A stretch of 64,000 nt of DNA from Treponema denticola (GCF_024181405.1 NZ_CP051302.1:2232001-2296000), one strand, 5' to 3'; counted from the stretch's first letter, positions 1 to 8,622 are shown. Numbers and translations: made by a program. The notes: generated from the sequence alone by a model not told the origin.

Positions 1-1028
1 TTTGTATGGCCATTAAACAATATGGTGATACTGTCATTGTATGTAATAAATACAACATGGGATTCTTTTATAAGACATATAAAACCGCCCTCACTTGCAG
101 CAGAATAATTTGTTGAATAAAATATTTTTTTTTGCTGCATATAGTCGGTTATTCCGCTGCTGGTATATCGGGGACTTCCTGTCCTGATCCAAATCAGACT
201 TTCAGGATACCAAGCAGCTGTCGGCGAAATTCCGCCCGCATAGATACATTGAGAAACATAGTTTGCACAATCATTATCATATGTCTTGTATTCTGGATTC
301 CAAACCGAAATATCACTCGACATATTTAAGGGATTAGATGTGTATTTATTTGCATAGATGACGGCAGCTGCATTATTGTAATCAATCTTTTTTGAATTTG
401 TATTAACGTGATATTTTATAAAATCAAAACCGTTTTGCATAAGCACCTCAGGCTCCGGAGGTTTTAAAGAAAAAGCATCTATTTTTGTATGATAGGTTGC
501 TATTTCAATTTTTATATTTTCAAAATTATCTTTTTCGGTAAATGTGATCTTAAAAATATTGTTTTCAATTTGAGTTTTACCTATATACTTTTTTAATTCC
601 GTAGTTCTTTTGTTGTATTGATTCAAAGCTTTTTTATTATCTTTAAAATATTCAACAGCCTTTTTCATTCCGGCAACAAAGGGAAGTTGATAAACCGAAT
701 TAAACTTCAACTTTTTTTCTATCGAAACAAAATAAAATCTTTCATTTGAACCATAGGATTCATCATCAGGTATATAATCGTAAACGGAAACATCCGGAAT
801 ATCATAGTATTCCGAGTATAAACTATCAGCATATTGTTTAAAAAAAATCTCTTCTTTTGAATTTTCCTGTTTAGGTTTTGACTTTATGCTTACATCATGT
901 TTACTTAAACCTGATTTTCCTTCTTTAAATTCTTTTATTATAGGATACAGTTTAAAAATTACAACTATCCAAAGTAAAATTATAAAGAGAACAAAAATAA
1001 GTTTTGCTTTTTTTACTTTTTTTTCCAT
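1..1028 (-). CDS. Exported protein with C-terminal amidase-like (Amidase_6) domain, partial
   Basis: The reading frame starts at an ATG at 1028 and runs off the left edge, giving about 342 visible codons. An N-terminal hydrophobic segment (residues about 9-26, IFVLFIILLW) looks like a signal anchor. After a lysine-rich linker and a variable region, residues about 214-345 resemble the putative amidase domain (Amidase_6): ANKYTSNPLN, then NDCANYVSQCIYAGG with likely catalytic Cys254, a Trp-rich stretch and a downstream SHVVFI with a candidate catalytic His. Proteins of this family are thought to be cysteine amidases or peptidases acting outside the membrane. The gene starts 14 bases after the stop of the upstream secreted-protein gene, so the two are probably cotranscribed. 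The fold assignment is by motif only and the C-terminus is not in the window. Confidence 0.7.
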   Translation of the reverse strand, partial: MEKKVKKAKLIFVLFIILLWIVVIFKLYPIIKEFKEGKSGLSKHDVSIKSKPKQENSKEEIFFKQYADSLYSEYYDIPDVSVYDYIPDDESYGSNERFYFVSIEKKLKFNSVYQLPFVAGMKKAVEYFKDNKKALNQYNKRTTELKKYIGKTQIENNIFKITFTEKDNFENIKIEIATYHTKIDAFSLKPPEPEVLMQNGFDFIKYHVNTNSKKIDYNNAAAVIYANKYTSNPLNMSSDISVWNPEYKTYDNDCANYVSQCIYAGGISPTAAWYPESLIWIRTGSPRYTSSGITDYMQQKKIFYSTNYSAASEGGFICLIKESHVVFITYNDSITILFNGHT

Positions 1029-1042
1029 GAAAGAAAACTAAA

Positions 1043-1567
1043 TTACTCTTCTTCTTTTTTATCAAGTACCTGAAATGTTTTCATAGAGGCATCGAGCATT
1101 TCCACAATTTCCGGCTCTGCATCATAGGGCAAGGTAGCAGCACAGATATAAAGAATATTGTTGTGCTTAAAAAAATAAAAATAATGTTTTGCAATGCCTT
1201 TCCCTTCAGGCAGTTCTATAATTATTTTTCGGGATTCCAAATTATAATTATTTTCAAATTTTTCTTGCGTTATTACTGTATAAGAGGAGGCAGAGTCATC
1301 GGGCTCTTTTTGACCGGATAAATACTCACTGACTACTTCCTCCATTGAACCGGAAACTTCTTCGGAAACAAAAATCATATTTTGATTTTGCCCTTTTACC
1401 GAATCGCCGTATATTATCTTATATTTCAGCCCGGGATAAGTCATTGCTTCCCAACCGTCAGGCATTTCAAAGGTAAAATCCTTAAAGTCATCTATATAAT
1501 AATCTTGAGATGACAGATAAGAAATCAGTATAAAGATAAAAAAAAGTATCGATAATTTTTTTTGCAT
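1043..1567 (-). CDS. Small secreted protein of unknown function
   Basis: 174 residues. The N-terminus (MQKKLSILFFIFILISYLSSQ) is a clear signal peptide with no lipobox cysteine, so the product is likely periplasmic or surface-located. The mature part has a Trp/Tyr-containing start (EMPDGWEAMTYPGLKYKIIYGD) and a later KHYFYFFKHNNILYICAATLP strand pattern. This recalls the small PsbP-like or DUF1795-like proteins that begin with a 'P.GW' motif, but I do not assign a family firmly. It heads a two-gene unit with the amidase-like gene. A good promoter lies just upstream (1601-1629) and a clear GGAGCC-type ribosome site precedes the ATG. Confidence 0.6.
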   Translation of the reverse strand: MQKKLSILFFIFILISYLSSQDYYIDDFKDFTFEMPDGWEAMTYPGLKYKIIYGDSVKGQNQNMIFVSEEVSGSMEEVVSEYLSGQKEPDDSASSYTVITQEKFENNYNLESRKIIIELPEGKGIAKHYFYFFKHNNILYICAATLPYDAEPEIVEMLDASMKTFQVLDKKEEE

Positions 1568-1600
1568 AAAAAGGCTCCTAATATAAAACCAACCTTAAAA

Positions 1601-1629
1601 ACTATACAAAAGATGAGGAAAAATGTCAA
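1601..1629 (-). promoter_or_regulatory. Sigma-70-type promoter for the secreted-protein/amidase unit
   Basis: Read on the minus strand: -35 TTGACA (1629-1624), a 17-base spacer and -10 TATAGT (1606-1601), about 35 bases before the start codon at 1567. Confidence 0.7.
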
Positions 1630-1637
1630 GGTTTATC

Positions 1638-1664
1638 TTTAACCGTTTAAATAACACGGTTAAA
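1638..1664. promoter_or_regulatory. Inverted repeat next to the -35 box
   Basis: TTTAACCGT (1638-1646) and ACGGTTAAA (1656-1664) form a perfect 9-base inverted repeat with a 9-base centre, about 9 bases upstream of the -35 box at 1624-1629. The position suits a regulator site. It has no T-tract of its own, so a terminator is less likely. The regulator is unknown. Confidence 0.4.
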
Positions 1665-1696
1665 AAACACAGCCGGCTTTTAAAGTGATACCCTAC

Positions 1697-1725
1697 TTTA
1701 ACTTATCCCTGCTTTGCGGTATAAT
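1697..1725 (+). promoter_or_regulatory. Probable pdxS promoter
   Basis: A perfect TATAAT (1720-1725) sits 32 bases before the pdxS start, with TTTAAC (1697-1702) at 17-base spacing as a weak -35 box. Confidence 0.5.
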
Positions 1726-1757
1726 TGCACCCGTTCTAAACATTTATGGAGGTTTTT

Positions 1758-2606
1758 ATGGATATTTTAGATAAACTGAGGGGCGGCGTCATTATGGACG
1801 TAACCAACCCCGAGCAGGCCAAGATTGCAGAAAATGCAGGTGCCGTTGCAGTCATGGCCCTCGAAAGAATTCCGGCCGATATAAGGGCAGCCGGAGGGGT
1901 CTCAAGAATGAGCGATCCTAAGATGATTAAAGAAATCATAAAGGCCGTAAAGATTCCCGTTATGGCAAAAGTCAGAATCGGCCACTTTGTAGAAGCTTCA
2001 ATTTTGGAAGCTATCGGTATCGATTTTATTGATGAGTCCGAAGTTCTGTCTCCGGCAGATGAGGTTTACCATGTCGATAAAAACAAATTCAAAGTACCCT
2101 TTGTCTGCGGCGCCCGAAATTTGGGAGAGGCATTAAGGAGAATTCAAGAAGGCGCAAAGATGATCCGCACAAAGGGTGAGGCCGGAACCGGAGACGTTAT
2201 TCAGGCTGTAAAACACATGCGCCAAATCCAAAGCGAAATGCGCCAACTTACAACACTTCGCGAAGATGAGCTCTATGTCGCTGCAAAGAATTTCCAAGTA
2301 CCTTATGCCCTTGTAGAATATGTGCATAAGCACGGGAAGCTCCCCGTTCCGAACTTTTCGGCAGGAGGAGTTGCAACCCCCGCAGACGCAGCCTTGATGG
2401 TTCATCTCGGAGCTGACGGCGTTTTTGTCGGAAGCGGTATTTTTAAATCGGGCGATCCTGCAAAAAGAGCTGCCGCCATTGTAAAGGCCGTAAAGAATTA
2501 CGATAATCCTGCAATCTTAGCAGAGGTTTCAGAAAACCTCGGCCCTGCCATGGTCGGAATCAACGAAGAAGAAATAAAAGTTATAATGAGCGAAAGAGGA
2601 GTCTAA
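1758..2606 (+). CDS. pdxS: Pyridoxal 5'-phosphate synthase, lyase subunit PdxS
   Basis: 282 residues, the usual PdxS length. PdxS condenses ribose 5-phosphate, glyceraldehyde 3-phosphate and ammonia into pyridoxal phosphate in a cytosolic dodecamer. Seen here: [13 protein letters not shown] near the start, the active-site lysine in VMAKVRIGH (Lys71), the second functional lysine in [10 protein letters not shown] (Lys139), and [15 protein letters not shown] with [10 protein letters not shown] in the phosphate-binding region. I chose the ATG at 1758 because GGAGG (1748-1752) lies 5 bases before it; the earlier ATG at 1746 overlaps that ribosome site. The glutaminase partner PdxT is not adjacent: the next gene is convergent and the only glutamine-amidotransferase-like gene in the window (15362-16087) is of the C26 PuuD type. 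Confidence 0.95.
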   Translation: MDILDKLRGGVIMDVTNPEQAKIAENAGAVAVMALERIPADIRAAGGVSRMSDPKMIKEIIKAVKIPVMAKVRIGHFVEASILEAIGIDFIDESEVLSPADEVYHVDKNKFKVPFVCGARNLGEALRRIQEGAKMIRTKGEAGTGDVIQAVKHMRQIQSEMRQLTTLREDELYVAAKNFQVPYALVEYVHKHGKLPVPNFSAGGVATPADAALMVHLGADGVFVGSGIFKSGDPAKRAAAIVKAVKNYDNPAILAEVSENLGPAMVGINEEEIKVIMSERGV

Positions 2607-2630
2607 GCCGCTTTTCTCAATCTTAAACAA

Positions 2631-2678
2631 AAAAGAGGTGTTTTATCGAGCTTCTAGACTCATTAAAACACCTCTTTT
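2631..2678. terminator. Bidirectional terminator between pdxS and the galactokinase homologue
   Basis: AAAAGAGGTGTTTT (2631-2644) pairs perfectly with AAAACACCTCTTTT (2665-2678). The stem has A-runs on one side and T-runs on the other, so it can serve both convergent genes. Confidence 0.8.
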
Positions 2679-2694
2679 CGTTTTACACCTATCT

Positions 2695-3936
2695 TTATAA
2701 GATACGGACGCCTGCAGCACTTTTAAATTCAAAAAATTCGGGACTGCCTCCGGTTTTTTCAAAATACCTTTTATGTACCTCAAGATAAAATTCGTCAAGA
2801 GCATCTTTTTTTACCAAGGCCAGAATATAGCAGCCTTCGGTATTTCCGACTAACTTTGCTCCTCGGCATCCTCTTTGAATAATCGCTGTTTCAAAAAGAA
2901 TATTTTGTTCGATACTCATAAGCTCAAAATCATCTCTCATCGAAATATGGGATTCACAAAGGAGTTTCCCCAAAAGATCCATGTCTCCCTTCTCTAAAGC
3001 CATTACCGCCTTGGAGGTTCTTGCGTTTTCGGTAATGCAGTGCTTTACCCTCCGCATAATTGTCTTATCCAAAAAACTAGGTTGATAGTACGTATAATCA
3101 GCCTCGGTTATTTCGCAAAGATGATCCAAGTCTAATTTGTTTTGTAAAATACGCAAGCCCTCTTCACACTCCATGTAGCGGATATTGGAAGAAGCTCTAT
3201 AAGTTTCACTATTTGAGCGGGTACCTATTATTACTATTCCATATTCTCTTAAATTTAAGGGCAGACTTAAAAAAGAAAGATCCCTAGAGTCAAACAAATT
3301 AAGAGCATCTTGTTTTGCCGAAAAAGAAGATATTTGATTTGACAGCCCTCTCTTTGTGTTTAAGATTTCATGCTCGGCTTCCAGACAGAGCGAGGCTATA
3401 GTTTTAAAGCTTTCTTTAAGTTTAAATAGAGATAAGAGCCCGGTACAAACGCCCGCTTCAAAGGCCGGTAAGGAGGTCTGCCCTGTTTTAAAGCGTAACT
3501 TATCGAAGACCATTATATCAAACCCGCTTAAAGGATTTTCAAAATGCTTATTAATTTTTTGTGCCGTTAAAAGAATAATATTGAATATGGAGCTTGCAAA
3601 ACCTTCTTTCCTGCTGTCCGGATTTTGATTTTTTCCGGCTTGTCCGCTTATAAGGCCTTCAAACTTTTTATTTAAAACCAAATCCGTCAAAGAAATTTTA
3701 TCCGAGTTATTTTTTTTAATAAAAAAATAAATAGATTTATCGCAGCATAAATTTAAAACATTTCCGCCGTTATAATCCAGCTCTTCGCCCATGAGGGTCA
3801 AACTAAGAGGAGAGGCTATTAAAATTCCTTCTTCCGGCGAAGCGCCATACCCCCCCTCAAAAAGCTTTTTAAGTTCAAGTTTTAATTCGGCTTCGTCCAT
3901 GTTTTCCAAATTTTTTATATCCGCATTAAAGTTCAT
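2695..3936 (-). CDS. Galactokinase-family (GHMP) homologue lacking catalytic residues
   Basis: 413 residues, close to galactokinase length (about 390). The sugar-binding motif region reads SPLSLTLMGEELDYNGG (residues 42-58), recognisable as the GalK motif GRVNLIGEHTDYNGG. However, the position of its conserved Arg is Ser45 and the GEHTD histidine is Glu52. The second catalytic region reads RGLSNQISSFSAKQDAL, aligning with GalK's 'GIMDQFIS...KDHAL', but the catalytic Asp is Asn200. The glycine/serine-rich ATP loop (GLSSSAS) is not recognisable, and the C-terminal GGGFGGC motif is reduced to VGNTEGCYILALV. I infer a pseudoenzyme or a kinase of altered chemistry; automatic annotation would probably call it galactokinase. 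It is convergent with pdxS and divergent from the next gene. Confidence 0.75.
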   Translation of the reverse strand: MNFNADIKNLENMDEAELKLELKKLFEGGYGASPEEGILIASPLSLTLMGEELDYNGGNVLNLCCDKSIYFFIKKNNSDKISLTDLVLNKKFEGLISGQAGKNQNPDSRKEGFASSIFNIILLTAQKINKHFENPLSGFDIMVFDKLRFKTGQTSLPAFEAGVCTGLLSLFKLKESFKTIASLCLEAEHEILNTKRGLSNQISSFSAKQDALNLFDSRDLSFLSLPLNLREYGIVIIGTRSNSETYRASSNIRYMECEEGLRILQNKLDLDHLCEITEADYTYYQPSFLDKTIMRRVKHCITENARTSKAVMALEKGDMDLLGKLLCESHISMRDDFELMSIEQNILFETAIIQRGCRGAKLVGNTEGCYILALVKKDALDEFYLEVHKRYFEKTGGSPEFFEFKSAAGVRIL

Positions 3937-4021
3937 ACAACACCTCTATTCATTATCGGCAGGCAGCTTATTAAAACAAAAGCCATTGTCTTTTTTTTAA
4001 AAAAATATTATTCTCATATCC

Positions 4022-4729
4022 ATGGCAAACCCCAAACTTTTTAGAACAATCGACAGGGCTGTTTTTGATTATAAGATGATAGAAGAAGGAGACCGAATTT
4101 TACTTGCTGCTTCAGGCGGAAAGGATTCTACGGCCTTAGCCGAGTATTTTTCAATGCGCTTAAAACGCCCCTCGCCTGGATTTGAAGTTCATGCTATGCA
4201 CATAGCAACCGATGTAGCACCGCCCCTTTCTCCTGATTTAATAAAAATGTTTGAAAACTGGAATATTCCGCTCACAATAAAAACCGTTTCCGTCTTGGGA
4301 AGATTAAAACCTAATGAAAAGATGAATTGCTGGTGGTGCTCAACCCAAAGGCGCACCGAGCTAAATAAGTTTGCTATGGAGGAGGGCTTTAATAAGATAG
4401 CCTTAGGCCATCACTTGGATGATATTTTGGAAACCCTTTTGATGAATTCCTTAGAAAAGGGAATATTGTCTACAATGCCCCCCGTCTTAAAATTCGAAAA
4501 ATATCCCGTTACGATGATAAGGCCGCTCTGCCTTGCAGACCTCCCCATGATTATCCGCCATTCGGAGCAGGCCGGCTATATATGTTCTACCTGCACCTGC
4601 AACTTTCAAGAAAACTCCGCCCGCAAAACAGCCCGCTCAAGACTCGACCGCCTGACAGGCGGCTCCTACAAGCTCAAGATAAATCTTTTTAATTCTCTAA
4701 AGAATATCTTACCTGAGTACCTGCCATGA
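4022..4729 (+). CDS. TtcA-like PP-loop ATPase (tRNA 2-thiolation family)
   Basis: 235 residues. The PP-loop SGGKDSTALAEYF (residues about 31-43) binds ATP and adenylates the target base. A CxxC motif in NCWWCSTQRR and a C-terminal CSTCTCNFQ are placed as in TtcA enzymes, which hold an iron-sulfur cluster and thiolate cytidine 32 of tRNA. The GHHLDDILETLLMN helix is typical of the TtcA/TilS/Ncs6 group. The protein is shorter than E. coli TtcA (about 310 residues), so substrate identity is open: TtcA subgroup or a related thiolase. No strong ribosome site precedes the ATG at 4022. It is divergent from the galactokinase homologue with an 85-base AT-rich spacer. Confidence 0.8.
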   Translation: MANPKLFRTIDRAVFDYKMIEEGDRILLAASGGKDSTALAEYFSMRLKRPSPGFEVHAMHIATDVAPPLSPDLIKMFENWNIPLTIKTVSVLGRLKPNEKMNCWWCSTQRRTELNKFAMEEGFNKIALGHHLDDILETLLMNSLEKGILSTMPPVLKFEKYPVTMIRPLCLADLPMIIRHSEQAGYICSTCTCNFQENSARKTARSRLDRLTGGSYKLKINLFNSLKNILPEYLP

Positions 4730-4777
4730 AATAATTTACACTTGTAAAAATATCCCGCCTATGATAAACTTATAATC

Positions 4778-4999
4778 ATGGAATATATCATTAAAATAAA
4801 CTGGGACAATGAAGCCGGGGTATGGATAGCAACAAGCGATGATATAAGAGGCCTTGTTCTTGAAAGCGGTTCTATTGATGCCCTTATGGAAAGAGTACGA
4901 TATGCCGTGCCTGATCTGCTCCAAGAGAATAATCAGATTCCTCACAATCAAACCACATTGCACTTTTGTGCCGAAAAATCCGAACGGATGTATGCATAA
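4778..4999 (+). CDS. hicB: HicB-like antitoxin (DUF1902 type)
   Basis: 73 residues. The N-terminus (MEYIIKINWDNEAGVWIATSDDI) is the partial RNase H-like fold found in HicB/DUF1902 antitoxins, followed by an amphipathic helix around RVRYAVPDLLQEN. HicB binds and blocks HicA and usually represses its own operon. The stop TAA shares its last base with the ATG of the HicA gene (TAATG), so the two are translationally coupled. Order is antitoxin then toxin, which is less common than hicAB. No DNA-binding extension is visible. Confidence 0.8.
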   Translation: MEYIIKINWDNEAGVWIATSDDIRGLVLESGSIDALMERVRYAVPDLLQENNQIPHNQTTLHFCAEKSERMYA

Positions 5000-5193
5000 T
5001 GGCACAGTATGAAAAAATTGTGAGAGAAATATTGCGTAAACATGGGTGTGCTTTTGTAAGGCACGGCAAGGGCGATCATGACATTTGGTATAGTCCAATA
5101 AACGACTGCCGTTTTACCGTTGATTCCAAAATAAAATCACGGCATACCGCTAATGCTATCATGAAGCAAAGCGGTATAGCCCATAAGTTTTAG
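4999..5193 (+). CDS. hicA: HicA mRNA interferase toxin
   Basis: 64 residues when started at the ATG at 4999, which overlaps the hicB stop by one base; an upstream in-frame ATG at 4966 would lie inside hicB. The double-stranded-RNA-binding-like HicA fold is evident: LRKHGCAFVRHGKGDHDIWY contains the catalytic histidine in the GDHDIW motif, followed by FTVDSKIKSRHTANAIMKQSGI, the usual C-terminal helix. HicA cleaves mRNA independently of translation when freed from HicB. All expected residues are present, so the toxin looks intact. Confidence 0.88.
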   Translation: MAQYEKIVREILRKHGCAFVRHGKGDHDIWYSPINDCRFTVDSKIKSRHTANAIMKQSGIAHKF

Positions 5194-5208
5194 TCTTTAT
5201 GTAAAGTT

Positions 5209-6441
5209 TTATCTTATATCTTCCCTTAATAGAGGCATGCTCATACAGCGGGGGCCGCCGCGGCCGCGGGAAAGTTCACCGCAGGGCATTTCGAGGACTT
5301 TTAAGCCCTTCTTGTTTAAGATTTCGTTTGTAACATCGTTTCTTTCATAAACGACTATTGTGCCCGGGCTTATGCAGAGGGTATTGGAACCGTCATTCCA
5401 CTGTTCGCGTTCGGCTGCAATCTTGTCGCCTCCGGCACATTGGATGAGCTCAACCTTTCCGGCTCCCGTATATTTTTCAAGCACCTTTTCCAAGGTAGAA
5501 TCAATTTGTTTTACGCTAAGCTCTCCCTTTTTTGTTCCTCTTGTAATTTCAAAGACTCTTAAAGGTCCTAGAATTCCGGGGTGAATGGTAAATTTGTCAA
5601 AGTCTATTTGAGTAAAGACCGTGTCCAAGTGCATAAAGGCCCTGATTGCAGGGATTTGAAAGGCAAGGACGGTTTTTATAGGAGATGTTTCATTATCAAA
5701 GATATTGTTTGCTATAGAATCGATAGCGTTGGCAGATGTCCTCTGCGAAAGTCCTATCGCCAAAACATCTTTACCGATATTTAAGATATCTCCGCCTTCA
5801 ATGCTGGGAGCATCATAACGGTTGTAGAATCTATTTACCTTTCCGGCATATTCGGGATGATAATCAAAGATGTACTCCCCGTAAATAGTTTCGCGGCATC
5901 TTGTTACCGAGTACATTTTATTTAAGCTGACTCCGTTTCCTATACATGCAAATGGGTCTCGGGTAAAGTATAGATTAGGCATGGGATTTATAAGCATAGA
6001 ACCCGAATCCAAAACATAGTGCGAAAGCGAATGTGTATTCTTAAAGGGTATCTCGTTTGCGTTTACACCTTCCATTGTTTTTAGGATAAGTTCTTTCGGA
6101 TCCTTGATTGCATTAAGAAAATCATAGATCATTTTTTGATAATATTCGGAATAGATGTCAGCTTCGTTAATATACTGCTTTATAAATTTTTCGCGGATTT
6201 CCGCACTTTGAGAAACAGCCTCAGCCGCCAAGTCTTCAAGATATACAACCTCAACTCCGTTTTTTGATAGAATATCGGCAAAAGCATCGTGTTCTTTTTG
6301 GGCCATTTTTAAAAACGGAATATCGTCAAACAATAGTTCATCAAGTTTATCGGGGGTAAGATTTAAGAGTTCCTTTCCGGGGCGGTGCAGGAGCACCTTT
6401 TTTAGTTTTCCTATTTCGCTTGTAACATTTATGACAGCCAT
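5209..6441 (-). CDS. arcA: Arginine deiminase
   Basis: 410 residues, the normal ArcA length. It hydrolyses L-arginine to citrulline and ammonia, the first step of the arginine deiminase energy pathway, in the cytosol. Visible motifs: an N-terminal EIGKLKKVLLHRPG, the NLYFTRDPFACIGNG active-site loop, IEGGDIL, a FMHLDTVF segment carrying the catalytic His, and the C-terminal ELSRGRGGPRCMSMPL with nucleophile Cys399. The ATG at 6441 is preceded by TAGGAGAATTGC. The usual arcB and arcC partners are not adjacent, so the rest of the pathway must be encoded elsewhere. The gene has its own promoter (6473-6501) and is convergent with hicA. Confidence 0.95.
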   Translation of the reverse strand: MAVINVTSEIGKLKKVLLHRPGKELLNLTPDKLDELLFDDIPFLKMAQKEHDAFADILSKNGVEVVYLEDLAAEAVSQSAEIREKFIKQYINEADIYSEYYQKMIYDFLNAIKDPKELILKTMEGVNANEIPFKNTHSLSHYVLDSGSMLINPMPNLYFTRDPFACIGNGVSLNKMYSVTRCRETIYGEYIFDYHPEYAGKVNRFYNRYDAPSIEGGDILNIGKDVLAIGLSQRTSANAIDSIANNIFDNETSPIKTVLAFQIPAIRAFMHLDTVFTQIDFDKFTIHPGILGPLRVFEITRGTKKGELSVKQIDSTLEKVLEKYTGAGKVELIQCAGGDKIAAEREQWNDGSNTLCISPGTIVVYERNDVTNEILNKKGLKVLEMPCGELSRGRGGPRCMSMPLLREDIR

Positions 6442-6472
6442 GCAATTCTCCTAAAGTTTAATAATCCGGATG

Positions 6473-6501
6473 ATTGTACAGGATAAAGACAAAGAATTCA
6501 A
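6473..6501 (-). promoter_or_regulatory. arcA promoter
   Basis: On the minus strand: TTGAAT (6501-6496), 17-base spacer, TACAAT (6478-6473), about 30 bases before the arcA start. Confidence 0.65.
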
Positions 6502-6558
6502 TAGGGAAGATTCAGATACCTAAGGTCGAATTGTCATGCGTACTTTACACTTAAGCCT

Positions 6559-6587
6559 TTGTCAATTTCGAGACTTTATGCTATAAT
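6559..6587 (+). promoter_or_regulatory. Promoter of the M20 peptidase gene
   Basis: TTGTCA (6559-6564), 17-base spacer, TATAAT (6582-6587), 27 bases before the ATG at 6615. Confidence 0.7.
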
Positions 6588-6614
6588 ATTAAACATAAAA
6601 AAGGGAGAAACCTT

Positions 6615-8048
6615 ATGAATTATTTTTACCTATTATTTTTACTTCTTGTATTTCCCTTAGTTTTGCTGCTAAGGGCTCTCACATTTAAACCTAAAAAACA
6701 GAATAAACTTATCGTAGAAAATGTCGATATGGACTTTGATAAGGCCATAAGCCGGTTTGCAGGGATGATAAAGATTCCTACGGTATCTCACGCCGATGTC
6801 AGTCTTGAAGACCCGTCAGTTTTTAAGAAATTCCAAGACTATCTGAATGAGGCCTACCCTCTTGTTACAAAAACCTGTCCGCGCCGAATCTTAGGACCTA
6901 AGGGGCTCCTTTATCATTGGAAGGGCAAGAGCTCCGAAAAGGCTTCGGTTTTTATGGCTCATTATGATGTAGTCCCCGTAAATCGGGAGGGCTGGAGCCG
7001 AGATCCCTTCGGGGCTGAAATTATAGATAATGTACTCTGGGGACGCGGTACCTTGGATACTAAGTGTACCCTTTGCGGCGTAATGGAAGCTGCCGAGTAT
7101 CTTCTTTCAAAGGGCTTCATACCCGAACATGACATCTATCTTTCTTTTTCAGGGGATGAAGAACCGCACGGCCCAAGCTGCCCCGCAATAGTCGAAGAGC
7201 TTAAAAAAGAAAATATAAATGTGGAGTTCGTTCTTGATGAGGGCGGGGCCGTAGTTGAAGGTATTTTCCCCGGCATCAAAGAAAGGTTTGCCGTAATAGG
7301 TATAGGAGAAAAGGGACAGATGGATGTGGAGCTTTCGATGGAAAGTAAGGGCGGACACGCTTCAACGCCTCCTAAGCACACGATTGTAGGTAAATTGGCT
7401 CAAGCTGTCTGCAACATCGAAAACAATCCCCTCCCCATGCATGTAACACCTCCGGTTTCGGCTATGTTCGATGTCCTCGGCCGTCATGCAAGCCTTGGAA
7501 TGAGGTTAGTCTTTGCAAACCTAAAAGTTTTTTATCCCCTATTTAACATGCTTACCAAAAAAACAGGCGGAGAATTAAACGCCATGCTCCGCACCACAAC
7601 AGCCGTAACAAAGATGGCCGGCTCCGATGCCTTTAATGTTATCCCGCCTAAGGCAAACATAGGAATCAATATCCGCTATTTAGCCGAAGACGGAAGAGAG
7701 AACATTATTTCTCATTTTAAAAGAGTAATAAAAAACGAAGCTGTAAAAATTGAAGTCAAATACGATGAAGAACCCAGCCGTTATTCAAAAATAGATTGCC
7801 CCGAATTTGAGCTTTTAAGCGATGCAATCAGACAAACTTGGGAAAAGACATTAGTAACTCCTTATCTGATGATGGCCTGTTCGGACTCCCGCCATTACTC
7901 AAAAATATCGGATAAGGTTTATAGATTTTCTGCAATGCACCTAACAAAAGAAGAGAGAGGCTTAATTCACGGCAATGATGAAAGAATCCGCTTGGACGAG
8001 TTTAAAAGAACTCTCGCATTCTTTGTACGAATAATGAATAAATTTTAA
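6615..8048 (+). CDS. M20-family metallopeptidase, membrane-anchored
   Basis: 477 residues. A hydrophobic N-terminus (YLLFLLLVFPLVLLLRALTF) should anchor it in the membrane. The di-zinc M20 signature follows: FMAHYDVVPV (His116, Asp118), WGRGTLDTK (Asp148), and SFSGDEEPHG with the catalytic and metal-binding Glu pair. GKGGHASTPP is the dimerisation-domain loop. Size, anchor and GWSRDPFGA resemble the carboxypeptidase S / PM20D1 branch, which cleaves or forms N-acyl or dipeptide bonds, rather than the short DapE or PepT enzymes. A GGGAG ribosome site precedes the ATG. It lies just upstream of ferritin, but ferritin has its own promoter. The substrate cannot be read from sequence. Confidence 0.85.
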   Translation: MNYFYLLFLLLVFPLVLLLRALTFKPKKQNKLIVENVDMDFDKAISRFAGMIKIPTVSHADVSLEDPSVFKKFQDYLNEAYPLVTKTCPRRILGPKGLLYHWKGKSSEKASVFMAHYDVVPVNREGWSRDPFGAEIIDNVLWGRGTLDTKCTLCGVMEAAEYLLSKGFIPEHDIYLSFSGDEEPHGPSCPAIVEELKKENINVEFVLDEGGAVVEGIFPGIKERFAVIGIGEKGQMDVELSMESKGGHASTPPKHTIVGKLAQAVCNIENNPLPMHVTPPVSAMFDVLGRHASLGMRLVFANLKVFYPLFNMLTKKTGGELNAMLRTTTAVTKMAGSDAFNVIPPKANIGINIRYLAEDGRENIISHFKRVIKNEAVKIEVKYDEEPSRYSKIDCPEFELLSDAIRQTWEKTLVTPYLMMACSDSRHYSKISDKVYRFSAMHLTKEERGLIHGNDERIRLDEFKRTLAFFVRIMNKF

Positions 8049-8049
8049 C

Positions 8050-8078
8050 TTGACTGTAGACAAAAATAGTAGTATCTT
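8050..8078 (+). promoter_or_regulatory. Ferritin promoter
   Basis: TTGACT (8050-8055), 17-base spacer, TATCTT (8073-8078), 35 bases before the ferritin ATG and directly after the M20 peptidase stop. Confidence 0.6.
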
Positions 8079-8112
8079 TAATACATTATACATATATAAG
8101 GCGGTAAATATT

Positions 8113-8595
8113 ATGAACGAAAAAATTACAAAGGCTTTAAACGAGCAGATTAACAAGGAAATGGAATCGGCTTATTTATATTTAGGAATGGCTGTACATT
8201 TTGAAGCTGAGGCTCTTACAGGTTTTGCCCATTGGATGCAGGAGCAAGCTAAGGAAGAAATGGAACATGCTCTTAAGATATACAGATACTTGTTTGAGAT
8301 AGGAGCAAAGCCTGTTTTGGGAGCCATCGGTGCCCAAAGTACCGAATACGGAAAACCCATCGATGTAATCAAAAAGGTTTTGGAACATGAAAAATTTGTA
8401 ACTGCTTCTATCACAAGCCTTTACGAGTTGGCCCTAGCCGAAAAAGATTACAAAACCCAAAGCTTTTTAACTTGGTTTATCAATGAGCAGGTTGAAGAAG
8501 AAGCCAATGTTACGGCTATCTTGGATAAGTTTAAATATATTGACAACAATGCAGGTCTTATGATTTTGGATAAAGAACTTGCAGCACGAGCTTAA
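8113..8595 (+). CDS. ftnA: Non-haem ferritin
   Basis: 160 residues, the standard bacterial ferritin length. It should assemble into a 24-subunit cage that oxidises Fe(II) and stores it as mineral. Ferroxidase ligands are visible: Glu in NKEMESAYLYLGM, the AKEEMEHALKIY helix with its Glu and His, and later Glu residues in INEQVEEEANV. I chose the ATG at 8113 because AAGGCGG lies about 7 bases upstream and the protein then begins MNEKITKALNEQINKEM like other ferritins. A longer frame from 8050 would start inside the promoter. It is followed by a strong terminator. Confidence 0.92.
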   Translation: MNEKITKALNEQINKEMESAYLYLGMAVHFEAEALTGFAHWMQEQAKEEMEHALKIYRYLFEIGAKPVLGAIGAQSTEYGKPIDVIKKVLEHEKFVTASITSLYELALAEKDYKTQSFLTWFINEQVEEEANVTAILDKFKYIDNNAGLMILDKELAARA

Positions 8596-8622
8596 ATTAT
8601 TATAAATCGTTAAAAGCCTAAA

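Noticed and set aside
132..329. 65-codon plus-strand frame near the left edge
   Set aside because: It is antisense to the amidase-like domain, which has good motifs on the minus strand.
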